Translations under genes and position numbers: made by a program
The notes under the pieces: model-generated
The model's input: only the letters and a program-made list of their open reading frames with translations
What the model was told of the DNA's origin: nothing
Databases searched by the model: none
Shown: positions 24,098-35,251 of the stretch, piece after piece
Numbering within the stretch: the first letter of the stretch is position 1
Layout of the letters: every line of letters begins with the position of its first letter
From: Zizania palustris
Lineage: Eukaryota; Streptophyta; Magnoliopsida; Poales; Poaceae
DNA: 64,000 bases
Assembly (NCBI GenBank): GCA_019279435.1
Contig: JAAALK010000286.1
Span: 51,222,289 to 51,286,288, forward strand
Direction of reading: 5' to 3'

Positions 24098-24349
24098 ATG
24101 GCCGGCGTTCTGAAGGTGAAGCTCATGGTCGTCGTCCTGGTCCTTCTGGTGTCGGCGGCACCGGGCGGCTCGGATGCGTCGAGGCCTCTGGCTCCGAGGG
24201 GAGAGCAGGCGATCGAACGGTCAGGCGCAGCCGCAGGCGATGCCCTCCTGTTCTTTTCCGCCATGAAAGCTGCGGCGAGCAAGGCGTCGGCTGGCCCCTC
24301 CGGCTGCACCTACAACCCTAACAACCCAGGAAGACGCTGCCGGCCGTGA
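24098..24349 (+). CDS. small secreted peptide precursor with C-terminal Cys pair
   Basis: The 83-aa product begins with a hydrophobic signal peptide (MAGVLKVKLMVVVLVLLVSA), continues with a variable middle and ends SGCTYNPNNPGRRCRP. The only two cysteines are in the last 15 residues, and the end is basic and Pro/Asn-rich. That is the layout of plant peptide hormones cut from the C-terminus. The C-T-x-N-P...C pattern is somewhat like the CTNIP/SCREW phytocytokines, but I cannot confirm membership. There is no intron in the frame. A Reina-type element has inserted about 320 bp past the stop and may affect its 3' end. Function is unknown; a short chance frame is the alternative but less likely given the clear signal peptide. 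Confidence 0.65.
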   Translation: MAGVLKVKLMVVVLVLLVSAAPGGSDASRPLAPRGEQAIERSGAAAGDALLFFSAMKAAASKASAGPSGCTYNPNNPGRRCRP

Positions 24350-24671
24350 CGGCCACCAACACAAAGCAACGACTAATCTGTCTCAAAACTATTGACTTGA
24401 TTCGATTATTTTGATTCTTTTTTGTGTTTGTAATCAGCCGGTGCAATAATTAAACAGTATACATAGTAACATACTGCATGGTGCATGCACACAGCATGAT
24501 GATGTGGGGGAAAAAACGAAGTTTATATAACTGTATCTGTATAGTAGCTAGCGTTATGCTCCATGTTAATTAACAGTATGGTTTTGATGCTGCTCAACTT
24601 CTTGGCTCATACTGTTCATGCATGCTCATACATTATTAGTCCCAACTCCCAAGAGATTCTCCCAAAGTTTC

Positions 24672-25083
24672 TGTCACGGGTTTGGGAGAGGATAGATGGA
24701 TGCAGGACAATTCTAGAACGGAGATGATATTTGTGAGACTTTGGTGGATGAACACCCTGACCTTGTTGGCGCGAGGGAGCCGTTTTGGCTGGCGCCGGCA
24801 AGGCAGGGAAAACAGGGCTAGCCTGGAGTTCTTTCACACTTTATTCCTCCATGGTACATTGTTTATATAGGCACAATGTCCTGGGATTAGTCCACCCTTT
24901 GTAACAGACTTACAGCTCATAACAGACTCAATTACAGCTCAAGCCTTGCTATTGCCAGCTAAGATGATTCTAGAGTTTCAGTTAGGAATTTCAGCTATCC
25001 TAGATGCTTCTGGAATTTCTGTTGAGGATTTGTTACCCAGCCTATTCTTCTTACGACGCTGGTATTGTATACCAGTCATGACA
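24672..25083 (-). repeat. 3' LTR of the Reina-type element
   Basis: The + strand reads TGTCACGGGTTTGGG...CCAGTCATGACA, so the ends are TG and CA in both readings. The gag-pol stop codon (24978-24980) lies inside this LTR, so the last about 35 residues are encoded by LTR sequence. Confidence 0.93.
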
Positions 25084-28000
25084 TCTCTCCCCCCCTTAAC
25101 AACCAGCGCGTCCTCGAGCTGGTAGGAGGGAAATTGGTGCTGAAAAGAACTCAGTTCTACCCAAGTAGCATTTGCAGCATTTTGGCCGGCCCAACGAACC
25201 AGAATCTCTTGGACACCTCTAGCCAACCGTCCTTTGATCACTTCTGCTGGTTGAGGGCATGCACGTCCATTGTGAATAACGGGTAGGGTACCAGGCCCTT
25301 CTGGTGTTGGTCCTCGATATGGTTTAAGGAGGCCAACATGGAAAACATTGTAGAGACGCGCAGATGGTGGCAAATGCAGTTTGTAGGCCACTGATCCAAT
25401 GCGCTCTGCAATCTGGAAAGGACCGTAGAAGCGGGGGCCAAGCTTACTACGATTGTGAATGTTGAGGGAGGCGACTGGTCGATGAAGTAAGCGGAGCCAA
25501 ACCCAATCACCGGCCTCGAATGACAATGGTCTATGAGTCTTGTCATAAGCTGTTTTGTAATGTTGTTGAGCTTGCTCGAGGCGATCTCGGACTTCAGCGA
25601 TGAACTCATCTCTAGCCTCCAGTTGATCACCAACGGCTGGCACACGTGCTGCACCTTGAGTATAGGGTGGTATGGCAGGAGGATCTCGCCCATAAACAAC
25701 CCTGAATGGTGATGTACGCAGCGAGCTTTGAAATGCTGAATTATAACAGAATTCAGCCCAAGGAAGCCACTGGACCCACTGACGTGGACGGTCTCCAGTG
25801 ATACATCGCAAGTACATAGAGATGATCTTGTTCGTTGCTTCTGATTGGCCATCCGATTGTGGATGAAATGCTGTGGACATGTGAAGACGCACACCCGACA
25901 ACTTGAATAGTTCTCCCCAAAAATTACTAGTAAATGTCGGGTCACGGTCACTCACAATGGAACAAGGCAAGCCGTGTAATCTGACAATTTCAGCAAAGAA
26001 AGCTTGTGCCACCGATGTTGCTGTATAAGGATGGCCAAGAGGAATGAAATGCGCATACTTGGAGAATCTGTCCACAACCGTAAGAATCACCGATTTGCCT
26101 CCCACTTTGGGCAAAGCTTCAATGAAATCCATAGCAACGTCTGACCATACTGCAGCCGGTACTTGGAGAGGTTGAAGGAAACCGGCAGGGTGGAGCTGTT
26201 CAGACTTGTTGCGTTGGCATGTAACACAGGTACGCACAAAATCGCGAACAATACCGCGAGCTCCTGGAACAAAAAAAATCTGCCTCAATCGGTATAGTGT
26301 TTTCTGTGCCCCTTCATGACCGGCACCATGAACATTCCGTAGCACTTCAGCGAGATGTGATGATGTAGGTGCCAGGTATATGCGACCCTTATGTGTGATT
26401 AAGTCATCTACGATGGCCCAAGAATCACCACGGCCACCATTCTGAACTTCTTGGCGAATTTTGAGCATCTCTTGAGAAGCCTCCAGTTCTGCGCGCAGAT
26501 CATCAATCAGCTGAAAAGATGGCAGTGATAAGGCAAAAATGGATGTTCGATCATGACTTTCCCTTCGCGATAAGGCGTCCGCAACAATATTGGTGGCACC
26601 TGGCTTGTACTCCACCCGAAAGTCATAGCCAAATAGTTTGCTCACCCATTGGTGTTGTGGAATTGTAGAAAGTCTTTGATCGAGCAAATATTTCAGACTG
26701 ACATGATCTGTGCGCACAACAAATGATCGTCCCCAGAGGTACGGCCGCCAATGACGAACGGCCTGTACCAACCCCATAAGCTCTCTTTCATAAGCCGCCA
26801 AACCAATGTGGCGTGGAGCCATTTGTTTGCTGAAAAATGCTACAACACCTTCTCCTTGATGAAGCACTGCTCCGATGCCTGAGCCGGAAGCATCACATTC
26901 GACTATGAACTCTTTGTGAAATGCTGGAAGGCGAAGAACAGGGGCTGTTGTTAATGCGTGTTGTAACGATCGGAATGCATCTTCTGCTTCAGACGACCAT
27001 TTGAAACTCTCTTTGCAGAGAAGTTTGGTTAATGGTGCAGCAATGACCCCAAAATTCTTGATAAAGCGGCGATAATATCCTGCAAGTCCAAGGAATGATC
27101 GCACTGCTTTAACTGAAGCAGGAATCGGCCAAGACAATACTGATTGGACCTTGCTGCTATCCATGGCAAGACCAGCCGCAGAGATAACATGTCCAAGATA
27201 GGAAACTTGTGGCTCACCAAAAGAACATTTAGATCGTTTGAGGAATAATTGATGTTCCTGCATTTTTTCAAGCACCAATCTGACATGACGAAGGTGCTCT
27301 GACCAAGAAGTGCTGTAAATCAATATGTCGTCGAAAAATACTAGGACAAATCGACGAAGAAATGGATGTAGTACTTCGTTCATGAGCGCCTGAAATGTGG
27401 CTGGAGCATTAGTCAATCCAAAAGGCATGACTAAAAATTCAAATAAACCTTGATGCGTCCTGAATGCTGTTTTCTCGATATCATCTGGATGCATTCGAAC
27501 TTGATGATAGCCTGAACGCAAATCAAGTTTGGTGAAAAATGATGCATCCCGCAATTCATCCAAGAGTTCTTCAACAACTGGAATTGGGAATTTATCCTTG
27601 ACAGTCTTGCTGTTAAGACCTCGGTAGTCGATGCACATCCTCCAAGTACCATCATGTTTCTTGACAAGAAGAACTGGTGCTGAAAATGCTGATTCACTCG
27701 GTCGTATTACGCCAAGTTGTAGTAGCTCATTGCACTGCCTTTCAATTTCTTCTTTCTGGGTATATGCATACCGGTAAGGTCGCACTGCTACTGCTGCTGT
27801 ATTGGGCAGTAACCTTATGCGATGGTAGCGCTGCCTGATCGGAGGAAGTCCAGAAGGCACTTGAAATACAGCATCATACTGAACAAGTAACTCGTTCATC
27901 ATGTCTAGTGTAGTAGCGGCAAGTGATGGTGAGGGGGTCGGATCAGTGGCTGCTGTCCAGAGCACACGTCGACCGTTGCGGACAAAAGCCAACGTTCGAC

Positions 28001-29459
28001 GACCAAAGTCCCACAGCACTGGACCAAGAGATTCAAGCCACTGCACTCCCAACACCATGTCAAATGAACCAAGGCTGAGCCCATAACAACATATGTCAAA
28101 TTGTTCATCTGCAATTTTGATGCTAAGGTTGGGACAGCGACCGGGACTGGAAAGTCGATCTCCATTTGCCACAGTTACTCGAATTCCAGCATCACTAGAG
28201 AAAGAGATACCGGCGCGGTCAGCTGCGGCCATGTCAATGAAATTGTGTGTAGACCCCGAGTCCAATAATGCCTTCAGTAAAGTATTCCCAACATTAACCA
28301 TGACATGCATTGTGTGTCCCATGCGTGGGTGAATTCCAGTCAATGCTGCCAATGAAATGGTGGGTTCCTCATCATCTTCCTCCTCGTCCAGAAGTTCGAT
28401 GCAGAAAAGGTGCTTGCAATTCTCTCTATGTCCTGGCACAAATTTTTCATCACATCTAAAACATAGTCCCTTGGAGCGACGATCTGCAATTTCTGCTGGT
28501 GTGAGTTTCATGACAGCCGACTGATTAACAGACCCTGAAGAAGTGGTCTGCGTCTGTGTAGGCATCTTATTCGACCCATTGCTTGCTGACCAGGTTGATT
28601 TAGATATGGCTCGTGATGGCTGCCTGGTTACAGATAGGGTCGAAGTTCGTTGCTCATAAGCCCTGGCCAACATAATTGCTTCATCCAATGTTGAGGGTTT
28701 GTGAAGAGCGACGTCTGTGCGCAATGGTTGTCCCAGTCCTGCCATGAATAATTGAATCTGATGTACCTCTGATATGTTTGGATCACGGCAGGAAAGAGCC
28801 ATAAAACGATTACAGAATGTGTCCACTGATCCCTCACGGCGCAGAAGCGCCAATTCTCCAATTGGACTCTCAGTGAGAGGTGGACCAAATCTGGTATGCA
28901 CCAACTGAACGAAATGAGGCCAAGATGGGATTCCTCCATTCATCTCAAGACGATGATACCAGATCTGTGCGTCATCCAGGAGATAGAATGAAGCATACTG
29001 GACGCGTTGGTGTTCAGGAGTTCCTCTCAGCATGAAGTAACGCTCACAGCGATTTAACCAAGCCATGGGATCCCCTGTTCCATCGAATTTCGGAAATTCG
29101 ATTTTGTGCACCGAAGAGGGATAGTATTCGGTGTTGGAATCAGAGTCCCCATTCCTGCGACGGCTATTATGCTGAGGACGGCCAAACATACCAGGGGGAG
29201 GAACGATGTGGTTGATGCCCTGACCTTCTGCTGTTGCTCCAACACCGTTGGCCGATACCTCCGCATTGTTATCTGCTGGGGACTTCGGTCTGTTCTCCAA
29301 ACGTAGCACTGCAACCCCCAAACCTTGTTGCTGTTGCTTGACGTCTCGGAGGTCACCAGCGATGCTGCGAACAAGCTCTTCTAACCGATCCAACCTCTTG
29401 CTGAGATCATCACCCGAAGAAGCCACTTCCTTCCCCAAACTCGAGCCAGCAGCAGGCAT
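24978..29459 (-). CDS. gag-pol polyprotein of the Reina-type element, intact
   Basis: A single frame encodes about 1493 aa from MPAAGSSLGKE. Domains in order: coiled N-terminus; retrotransposon gag (FDGTGDPMAWLNRCERYF); a variant zinc knuckle (CFRCDEKFVPGHRENC); protease LLDSGSTHNFI near residue 400; reverse transcriptase with FDDILIYS near 708; RNase H (ECDASGSGIGAVL); integrase with an HHCC region (HGAGHEG...CVTCQRN) near 1043-1090 and a D,D(35)E triad near 1110, 1170 and 1206; then a degenerate chromodomain (ILVRWAGQNAANATW). The frame is also open upstream to 29654 through the primer site into the 5' LTR, but the LTR TATA box puts the transcript start close to that point, so the Met at 29459 is preferred. 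No stop or shift is present. Confidence 0.93.
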   Translation of the reverse strand: MPAAGSSLGKEVASSGDDLSKRLDRLEELVRSIAGDLRDVKQQQQGLGVAVLRLENRPKSPADNNAEVSANGVGATAEGQGINHIVPPPGMFGRPQHNSRRRNGDSDSNTEYYPSSVHKIEFPKFDGTGDPMAWLNRCERYFMLRGTPEHQRVQYASFYLLDDAQIWYHRLEMNGGIPSWPHFVQLVHTRFGPPLTESPIGELALLRREGSVDTFCNRFMALSCRDPNISEVHQIQLFMAGLGQPLRTDVALHKPSTLDEAIMLARAYEQRTSTLSVTRQPSRAISKSTWSASNGSNKMPTQTQTTSSGSVNQSAVMKLTPAEIADRRSKGLCFRCDEKFVPGHRENCKHLFCIELLDEEEDDEEPTISLAALTGIHPRMGHTMHVMVNVGNTLLKALLDSGSTHNFIDMAAADRAGISFSSDAGIRVTVANGDRLSSPGRCPNLSIKIADEQFDICCYGLSLGSFDMVLGVQWLESLGPVLWDFGRRTLAFVRNGRRVLWTAATDPTPSPSLAATTLDMMNELLVQYDAVFQVPSGLPPIRQRYHRIRLLPNTAAVAVRPYRYAYTQKEEIERQCNELLQLGVIRPSESAFSAPVLLVKKHDGTWRMCIDYRGLNSKTVKDKFPIPVVEELLDELRDASFFTKLDLRSGYHQVRMHPDDIEKTAFRTHQGLFEFLVMPFGLTNAPATFQALMNEVLHPFLRRFVLVFFDDILIYSTSWSEHLRHVRLVLEKMQEHQLFLKRSKCSFGEPQVSYLGHVISAAGLAMDSSKVQSVLSWPIPASVKAVRSFLGLAGYYRRFIKNFGVIAAPLTKLLCKESFKWSSEAEDAFRSLQHALTTAPVLRLPAFHKEFIVECDASGSGIGAVLHQGEGVVAFFSKQMAPRHIGLAAYERELMGLVQAVRHWRPYLWGRSFVVRTDHVSLKYLLDQRLSTIPQHQWVSKLFGYDFRVEYKPGATNIVADALSRRESHDRTSIFALSLPSFQLIDDLRAELEASQEMLKIRQEVQNGGRGDSWAIVDDLITHKGRIYLAPTSSHLAEVLRNVHGAGHEGAQKTLYRLRQIFFVPGARGIVRDFVRTCVTCQRNKSEQLHPAGFLQPLQVPAAVWSDVAMDFIEALPKVGGKSVILTVVDRFSKYAHFIPLGHPYTATSVAQAFFAEIVRLHGLPCSIVSDRDPTFTSNFWGELFKLSGVRLHMSTAFHPQSDGQSEATNKIISMYLRCITGDRPRQWVQWLPWAEFCYNSAFQSSLRTSPFRVVYGRDPPAIPPYTQGAARVPAVGDQLEARDEFIAEVRDRLEQAQQHYKTAYDKTHRPLSFEAGDWVWLRLLHRPVASLNIHNRSKLGPRFYGPFQIAERIGSVAYKLHLPPSARLYNVFHVGLLKPYRGPTPEGPGTLPVIHNGRACPQPAEVIKGRLARGVQEILVRWAGQNAANATWVELSSFQHQFPSYQLEDALVVKGGRDVMTGIQYQRRKKNRLGNKSSTEIPEASRIAEIPN
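25084..25097 (-). other. polypurine tract of the Reina-type element
   Basis: TCTCTCCCCCCCTT on the + strand is a purine tract on the element strand, directly next to the 3' LTR. It is translated as part of the polyprotein (KGGRD). Confidence 0.8.
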
Positions 29460-29472
29460 GGTGAATGATCCT

Positions 29473-29485
29473 GGCTCTGATACCA
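29473..29485 (-). other. primer binding site, initiator tRNA-Met type
   Basis: On the element strand the sequence after the 5' LTR reads TGGTATCAGAGCC, the standard complement to the 3' end of plant initiator tRNA-Met, three bases from the LTR edge. Confidence 0.9.
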
Positions 29486-29488
29486 GAT

Positions 29489-29900
29489 TGTCACGGGTTT
29501 GGGAGAGGATAGATGGATGCAGGACAATTCTAGAACGGAGATGATATTTGTGAGACTTTGGTGGATGAACACCCTGACCTTGTTGGCGCGAGGGAGCCGT
29601 TTTGGCTGGCGCCGGCAAGGTAGGGAAAACAGGGCTAGCCTGGAGTTCTTTCACACTTTATTCCTCCATGGTACATTGTTTATATAGGCACAATGTCCTG
29701 GGATTAGTCCACCCTTTGTAACAGACTTACAGCTCATAACAGACTCAATTACAGCTCAAGCCTTGCTATTGCCAGCTAAGATGATTCTAGAGTTTCAGTT
29801 AGGAATTTCAGCTATCCTAGATGCTTCTGGAATTTCTGTTGAGGATTTGTTACCCAGCCTATTCTTCTTACGACGCTGGTATTGTATACCAGTCATGACA
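29489..29900 (-). repeat. 5' LTR of the Reina-type element
   Basis: It is identical to the 3' LTR except for one visible base. On the element strand CTATATAAAC at about 29678-29687 is a good TATA box, placing the RNA start near 29650. Confidence 0.93.
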
Positions 29901-31939
29901 GTTTCATGGTGTGAGTGTGACATCACATGATACATCACTGGTCACTGAAGATTTTATTATCACCTCTCAGCTGAGCTGAAGACAAAAGGGCCTCAACAAA
30001 AACTCATCACTCGTTTTTTTTTAATTCTGTCCTTTCAGATTACTGTTGAGGACTCAAAAAACTTGCATTGTGTCCTGGAAATGCAGGGAAAGAAATATCA
30101 CGGCACTGTCCTACCAAAGGATTCAGCTCGAACTCCAGGTTCAAGAGAATCAAGACAAGGATCGATCGCACTGGCCTACCAAAGAAGCAAACAAGCCACG
30201 CACAAGTTTGTTTCTACTTGACGCCATTGTATTATTCAAACAAACGTTTCTTTGGCTCATGAACCATCACCCTCATGGCTTGTCAATGTCACAAGCCCAA
30301 CAAAACATAGTTCAGTGAGTAGTCCATCAGATCATCACCTATGATACTGAGCCTGGGGTCCACTGTATCCTTTATCCTATAGCCATCATAGGGAGAAAAT
30401 TACAAAAAGACAGCTACTTCCTTTGTGTAATCTAGCTCATGCAAGGTTATGCCATGGAGGGATTCCCAAGTGCTCCATTGCAAGGCATAGATTTTGTAGG
30501 ATTTTCAATTAGTTCAATTCCTATAAAAATCCTCTAAATTTTCTTTAATCCAGAAAGGCCTAATATGTGCAGCAATGGCATGTTTGGAAATGGGTATTTG
30601 CATTTGGACATGATCCTCTGGATTTTCGTATTGACCTTTTTTTTAATACAATCTTTAAAAAACCTAAACGTATGAAATGTTTGCAGACATGACCAGACAT
30701 TAGGCTGCTACTTAAAACATATACTATATAGATCATGCTCCTATTAATCTGTAGCTGGAACATGCATATATTTCGGCTGCACTTTCCAAACTTCTCTTGC
30801 AGATCAGACTGGTGCTGGAAGCAATACATACATACACCTTGAGGAGGGCATCTGCATCTGCATGCTGCTGATACCTGCAATTTCTGAAACTGTGACTGTT
30901 CCGCCACATAGCATGAGACGTGTGAGTCCGTGAGCATGGCTGTGATCAAGCTTCCTTTTTCTTTCCCTTTTTAATTTTTAAAGAGATTGTTCAGGGCAGC
31001 AGCCTTTCTACCACATCACTGACTTCTTCGCGGCAGACTTGTCATATAGCTGTGCAAAAGTAGCCTCATACAAGGAAGTCATCTGCTCCATAACTGATCA
31101 CTGATTATATTCACTGTGTATCCCACTAGCTGCTGCTCTGCGACGCACAGATCATGTGCCAACCCTAGTGCCATCCTTCACGTCCAAATTTTACAGTCAA
31201 GCTTACCCGAGATGGTATCTACTGCTATCACGGATGATGGTTGATCTATAAAAGAAAGTTTTAATGTAGGCTCCATAAACTCCAAATCGAAGATTTTTTT
31301 AAACCTGGTCAAATCTAAGCTCAAAAAATCTTAGATCTATGGCATTAGTGAATTGAACGAATCTAGTTAAGTCATCACTGATTATCATTTTTTGAACAAA
31401 TCGAACACAGAATCCCAGTACAGAACCAAACCGGCCCAATCTTTCATCATCAGCCCTTGACAAGATATTTCTATGTTCCTCTCACAGAGAAAATTGTTTA
31501 GTAGGACAACATCCAATTAGACGGCAAAAATCCTTTGCTCGTTAGCAATCGTCTTATGGTCATAGTTAACCACGGAAAATGTATAACAGTGTGTAAGGAC
31601 ATCATCTCTTGACCATGCAGCATACGAAAAGGGTTGAGATCATTACGAAAGAGGTCCCGTTACCAAATACAATCTACGTTGAAAGCGGAAATTTCTTGGC
31701 TCCCAAAGTTCTGTATATCTTCTGTCTAGGATCCGGAAATTTCTCTGGGAAACTTTTCCCCAACATGTGCATCAGTCTTCTGGTAAGATCAAAAGGTGTA
31801 AATACAACAGGCCCTCTTGCATATCTTAGTGTGATGCCTGAAAAAAATCACAGATTGAAGAATGAAAGGGGGTAAGACATGACAGTAAGAAAAAGTACTA
31901 CTGGAGGAGCAAGAGAACACTTACAGTTTTAAGATTCAG
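29901..31939 (-). other. spacer and 3' flank of ERO1
   Basis: The right part (about 31600-31939) is likely ERO1 3' UTR. The rest is AT-rich with no recognisable gene; short frames here lack domain motifs. No clear MITE ends were found. Confidence 0.4.
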
Positions 31940-34900
31940 CTAGGAAACACCATTTTGTACAGTAGGAGAGCTCTGTTGCTTAATGACTTTCTCAATTGAC
32001 GGCCCTTTTACATGTACAAAGTTGACAGATTCTGACAGCCTATTCAGAAGATTTACCAGAGCAATGACCTCATTTCGTTGCAGCTGGAGCTAAAGAATCA
32101 TCCAGAAGAAACATTGTTAGGCAAATCAGTGCTGCAAGCCTGCAATAATCTTAAATAAACTTAAAATATAAATTTAAAAGATTGGTTTTGTTGCTCCCAT
32201 GTTTAAATGTAACTAAACAAACCTAACATTCCAAAAGAGCCCTAAATGGGGACAACCCGTGATTTCAGAGGAAATGTTGAGATCATCCGTGTTGGGAACT
32301 ATAAAGCACTACTTCTGGAGCATGGTTCAATCAAAAAGGATCTGCAACATATTACTTTATGTTGCCTAGTGATAATGGCAAAGATAAGAGATAAATAAGA
32401 TACGTACGGGTTGATTCAAATGGTTCTCTCCATCAATAGAGAAAAGAATCTTCAGTGCAGTTCCTAGACCAAGAACTTGGAGCTTTCCCCATAATCGACA
32501 CTTCTCACATCCAACGCAATCCATAATTGCACTATGAAAATAATGATGCAAGGGTAAGATTTCAAATTACAAAAAGAACATACTATGAATTGATAACACA
32601 TACCTAATATTTCTAAATTGCTTCTGAATCTCCTGCTTTAGCTCAGGACCATTTTCACCTTGCCAGAGTTTTGCTTCATCAAAAGGTAGCGGGCATGCAG
32701 ATCTTAATTTGGGATTGTAAACCAACTGCTTCACTAAAGATTGTGTTTTCAAATCCTCTTCAGGGTTGCCAGTGTTGTACTCAGCCTGCTCAAGGTAATC
32801 TGCTGCCTAAAAATCCAAATAAAACTATTATCAGCAATAAGCTTTTGAACAAAAGCAAGTCAGCACTCGGCAGCTTAATGTTTCACTGCCAAAGAGAGAT
32901 TTTAAATAAAGAAGTGGGAACCTTTGTCACTGCCCGAAGAACAAACAGGTAGGTGAAGTACAGATTTTGTACACGTTCGGGGTACTTCAGAACACGGTCA
33001 TACATCAAAGGAAGATTATGTCCCCACTGTGGTCATTTGCACTAAAAGTTATCAAAACAATTATGAAAAATGGACTAACAAACACCAAATTCATGGGTAC
33101 AACATTGGCACATACCAACTTGGCAGATTCATCTACAAGATAATCAGAAGCAATATGTACTGAAATTGAAGAGTGCAACCCTGAAATTAGCTTGTACAAT
33201 GCCTTCTTCTCCTGGCACATTTCTTCAGAAGGATCTGAAACAAATCCATAAAATTCGAAAATCCAGTGTTAAAAAAAACATTTACACACAGAGAAAATAA
33301 AAGCACCAGATATGATGATATATCATGTTGAGCTCCCCAAAGATTGGAATATAAGCTAAGGCAGGAAATCAGACAATAGATATAAATATCTGAATTTCAT
33401 GCGAAGAATTCAACAATTCAACATATCTAAATTTCAACATAACTGAAAAGATAAGTCAGAGTGGCATAATAACATATCTGGGAGCAGCACACAGCTTACA
33501 TTTTGGACAGTTCTCTTTGTAGATAGAGTCCCATATTCTTCTAGCAGAATCACCAGTATAGCCAGTGTAGCGTTCAGGGTTTAGTTGAAGATTCACATAA
33601 GTCATCTCAGCTGAAATGGGGGAGTTTTTGTAATAATTGTCAGACATGGTAATGAAGAAGACACAAAGGAACACAATATACTAAAAAGATGCAAAAACAA
33701 ACCGTTATCAGTCTCATCGTCATATGTCCATGGATTATCAGTTTCAACCCATCCTTTGAAAACCTTGGTGTCAAGGGTTCTATCAACAGAAGCTTGTGGT
33801 TTCCCTTCCTGACAGATCATATCATCTGGAGAAAGGCCACCATAGGGCTTCTTGAATGTCTCAGGAAATTCATTCTCTGGGCACTCACAGACACTACAAT
33901 CCCTAAGCCGACACATTCCATCATCAGGCCAGAAAGGGCAGTCACACCACAATTTAACCTAAACAAGGAAAAAAGTAACAAGTGAATATTTTTTGAATGT
34001 TTATCTTCACTGTTAGCATTTTGTACAATCATATACATAGTTAACAAATAGAGTAGTGAGAATAACATGTATGGTTACAAACTCTGACTCATACTCCTCA
34101 TGGAGTTTTTATAGATGAGTATCTATAAGATGATGCTTGGTTAAGTGCAGTGATTAGAAAAATGCCACACAATCAATTCCACCTTTGCTAGAAATAGGGA
34201 TTATGAGCAGAATTTTCAGCAATGCATCAATTAATCAATAACATTTGTTTGATCACCAATTTCCTAGCCATGAAGCTTCATTTTAGTTGTTAATTGACGT
34301 CAGAAGAAAATTCAGAAACAAAAGACTAAGATTAATCTGAGACTGAAGCTATTTAGCTATACATCAGCCTAAGATAGCAAACATGTGTCACCAAATGCTC
34401 CACCAGATTGGATTATACTGTACTTGGATCAAATACCCAATGTATCTAATGAGTTGTGAAAATACATTGCCAATCATAGAACAAGAGGTGAAAAGGCGTG
34501 CACCATCCTATGCAAAAGGAATCAAGAACGGGTACTTTTAATAATAGAAAATTGACAAACTGCATTAACATTGTCTGAAAATTGACTACAGTACCACACG
34601 AATCAATTTAGGTACACAGACCAGCATTTGGAAAATGATTCTACTACAGTCATGACTCATGAGTCACGAATACATGACCAACTGTTTCAGTAACGCATGG
34701 ACAACTTCAAATTTCAGAAAATCTATCTCACTAAAACAGATTCAGGACATACACATCTATCGATGACGAAAAGGCATAAATCCTCACCTTGAAGTACCTG
34801 AAGAAGGGTAACGTGACGAGCTCCTGCAGGATCGGGTGCAGCACCTCCTCGTTGATGGCATCCACAGTCTCGTAGTCGCAGCAGCAATCCTCCACCATCC

Positions 34901-35251
34901 CAGTGTACTTCCTTGTACCCTAGTAGAATGCACACTACCAACCCATAAAAACCACGCCGCCAAACCAAAATAGCCCACCGCCCACACGAGCTAACTTTCA
35001 TGGCCAGAACCACGTCCAAAAGGCGAGAGTCTTACGGGGCAGCCGCAGTATCCGCCGCGCGAGGACGAGGAGACGGCAGGGAAGCTGCGTGAGCTGATGG
35101 CGACGGCGAGGAGCGCCACGAGGAATGCCCCCGCGGCCGCCGCCCCACACCGACTCCGCAGCCGTCGTTTCCCGCCTGCCCCCGCCGCCGCCGCCGCGGC
35201 GGCGGCGGCAGGCTCGGCTCCATTCGCCGCGGGAGCGGGCTCCGGAGACAT
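31940..35251 (-). CDS. ERO1: endoplasmic reticulum oxidoreductin 1 (ERO1)
   Basis: Nine exons: 35036-35251, 34788-34919, 33703-33958, 33500-33610, 33116-33234, 32922-33026, 32604-32806, 32408-32531 and 31940-32089, all with GT-AG introns and consistent phase, giving 471 aa. An Ala-rich N-terminus precedes one membrane segment (about 36-54, GAFLVALLAVAISS). Conserved motifs follow: YCGCP at 68-72, CCCDYE at 84, WCDCPFWPDDGMCRLRDCSVCEC from 120 with the shuttle pair C132/C137, and the inner CVGCEKC at 386-392. ERO1 is a FAD enzyme of the ER lumen that reoxidises protein disulfide isomerase with oxygen, driving disulfide formation in secreted proteins. Grass storage-protein folding depends on it. 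No defect is visible. Confidence 0.96.

Larger units (their letters stand above)
24672..29900 (-). mobile_element. Reina-type Ty3/gypsy chromovirus, 5.23 kb, apparently complete and young
   Basis: Two 412-bp LTRs bound one long uninterrupted gag-pol frame. GTTTC occurs on both sides as the target duplication (24667-24671 and 29901-29905). The LTRs differ at one visible position (C at about 24803 against T at about 29620). The primer site matches the 3' end of initiator tRNA-Met and the polypurine tract is intact. Small size, short LTRs and a weak chromodomain suit the Reina clade. With a grass rate of 1.3e-8 per site per year, one change in 412 gives an age near 0.1 My. All parts needed for autonomous movement seem present. 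Confidence 0.93.
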
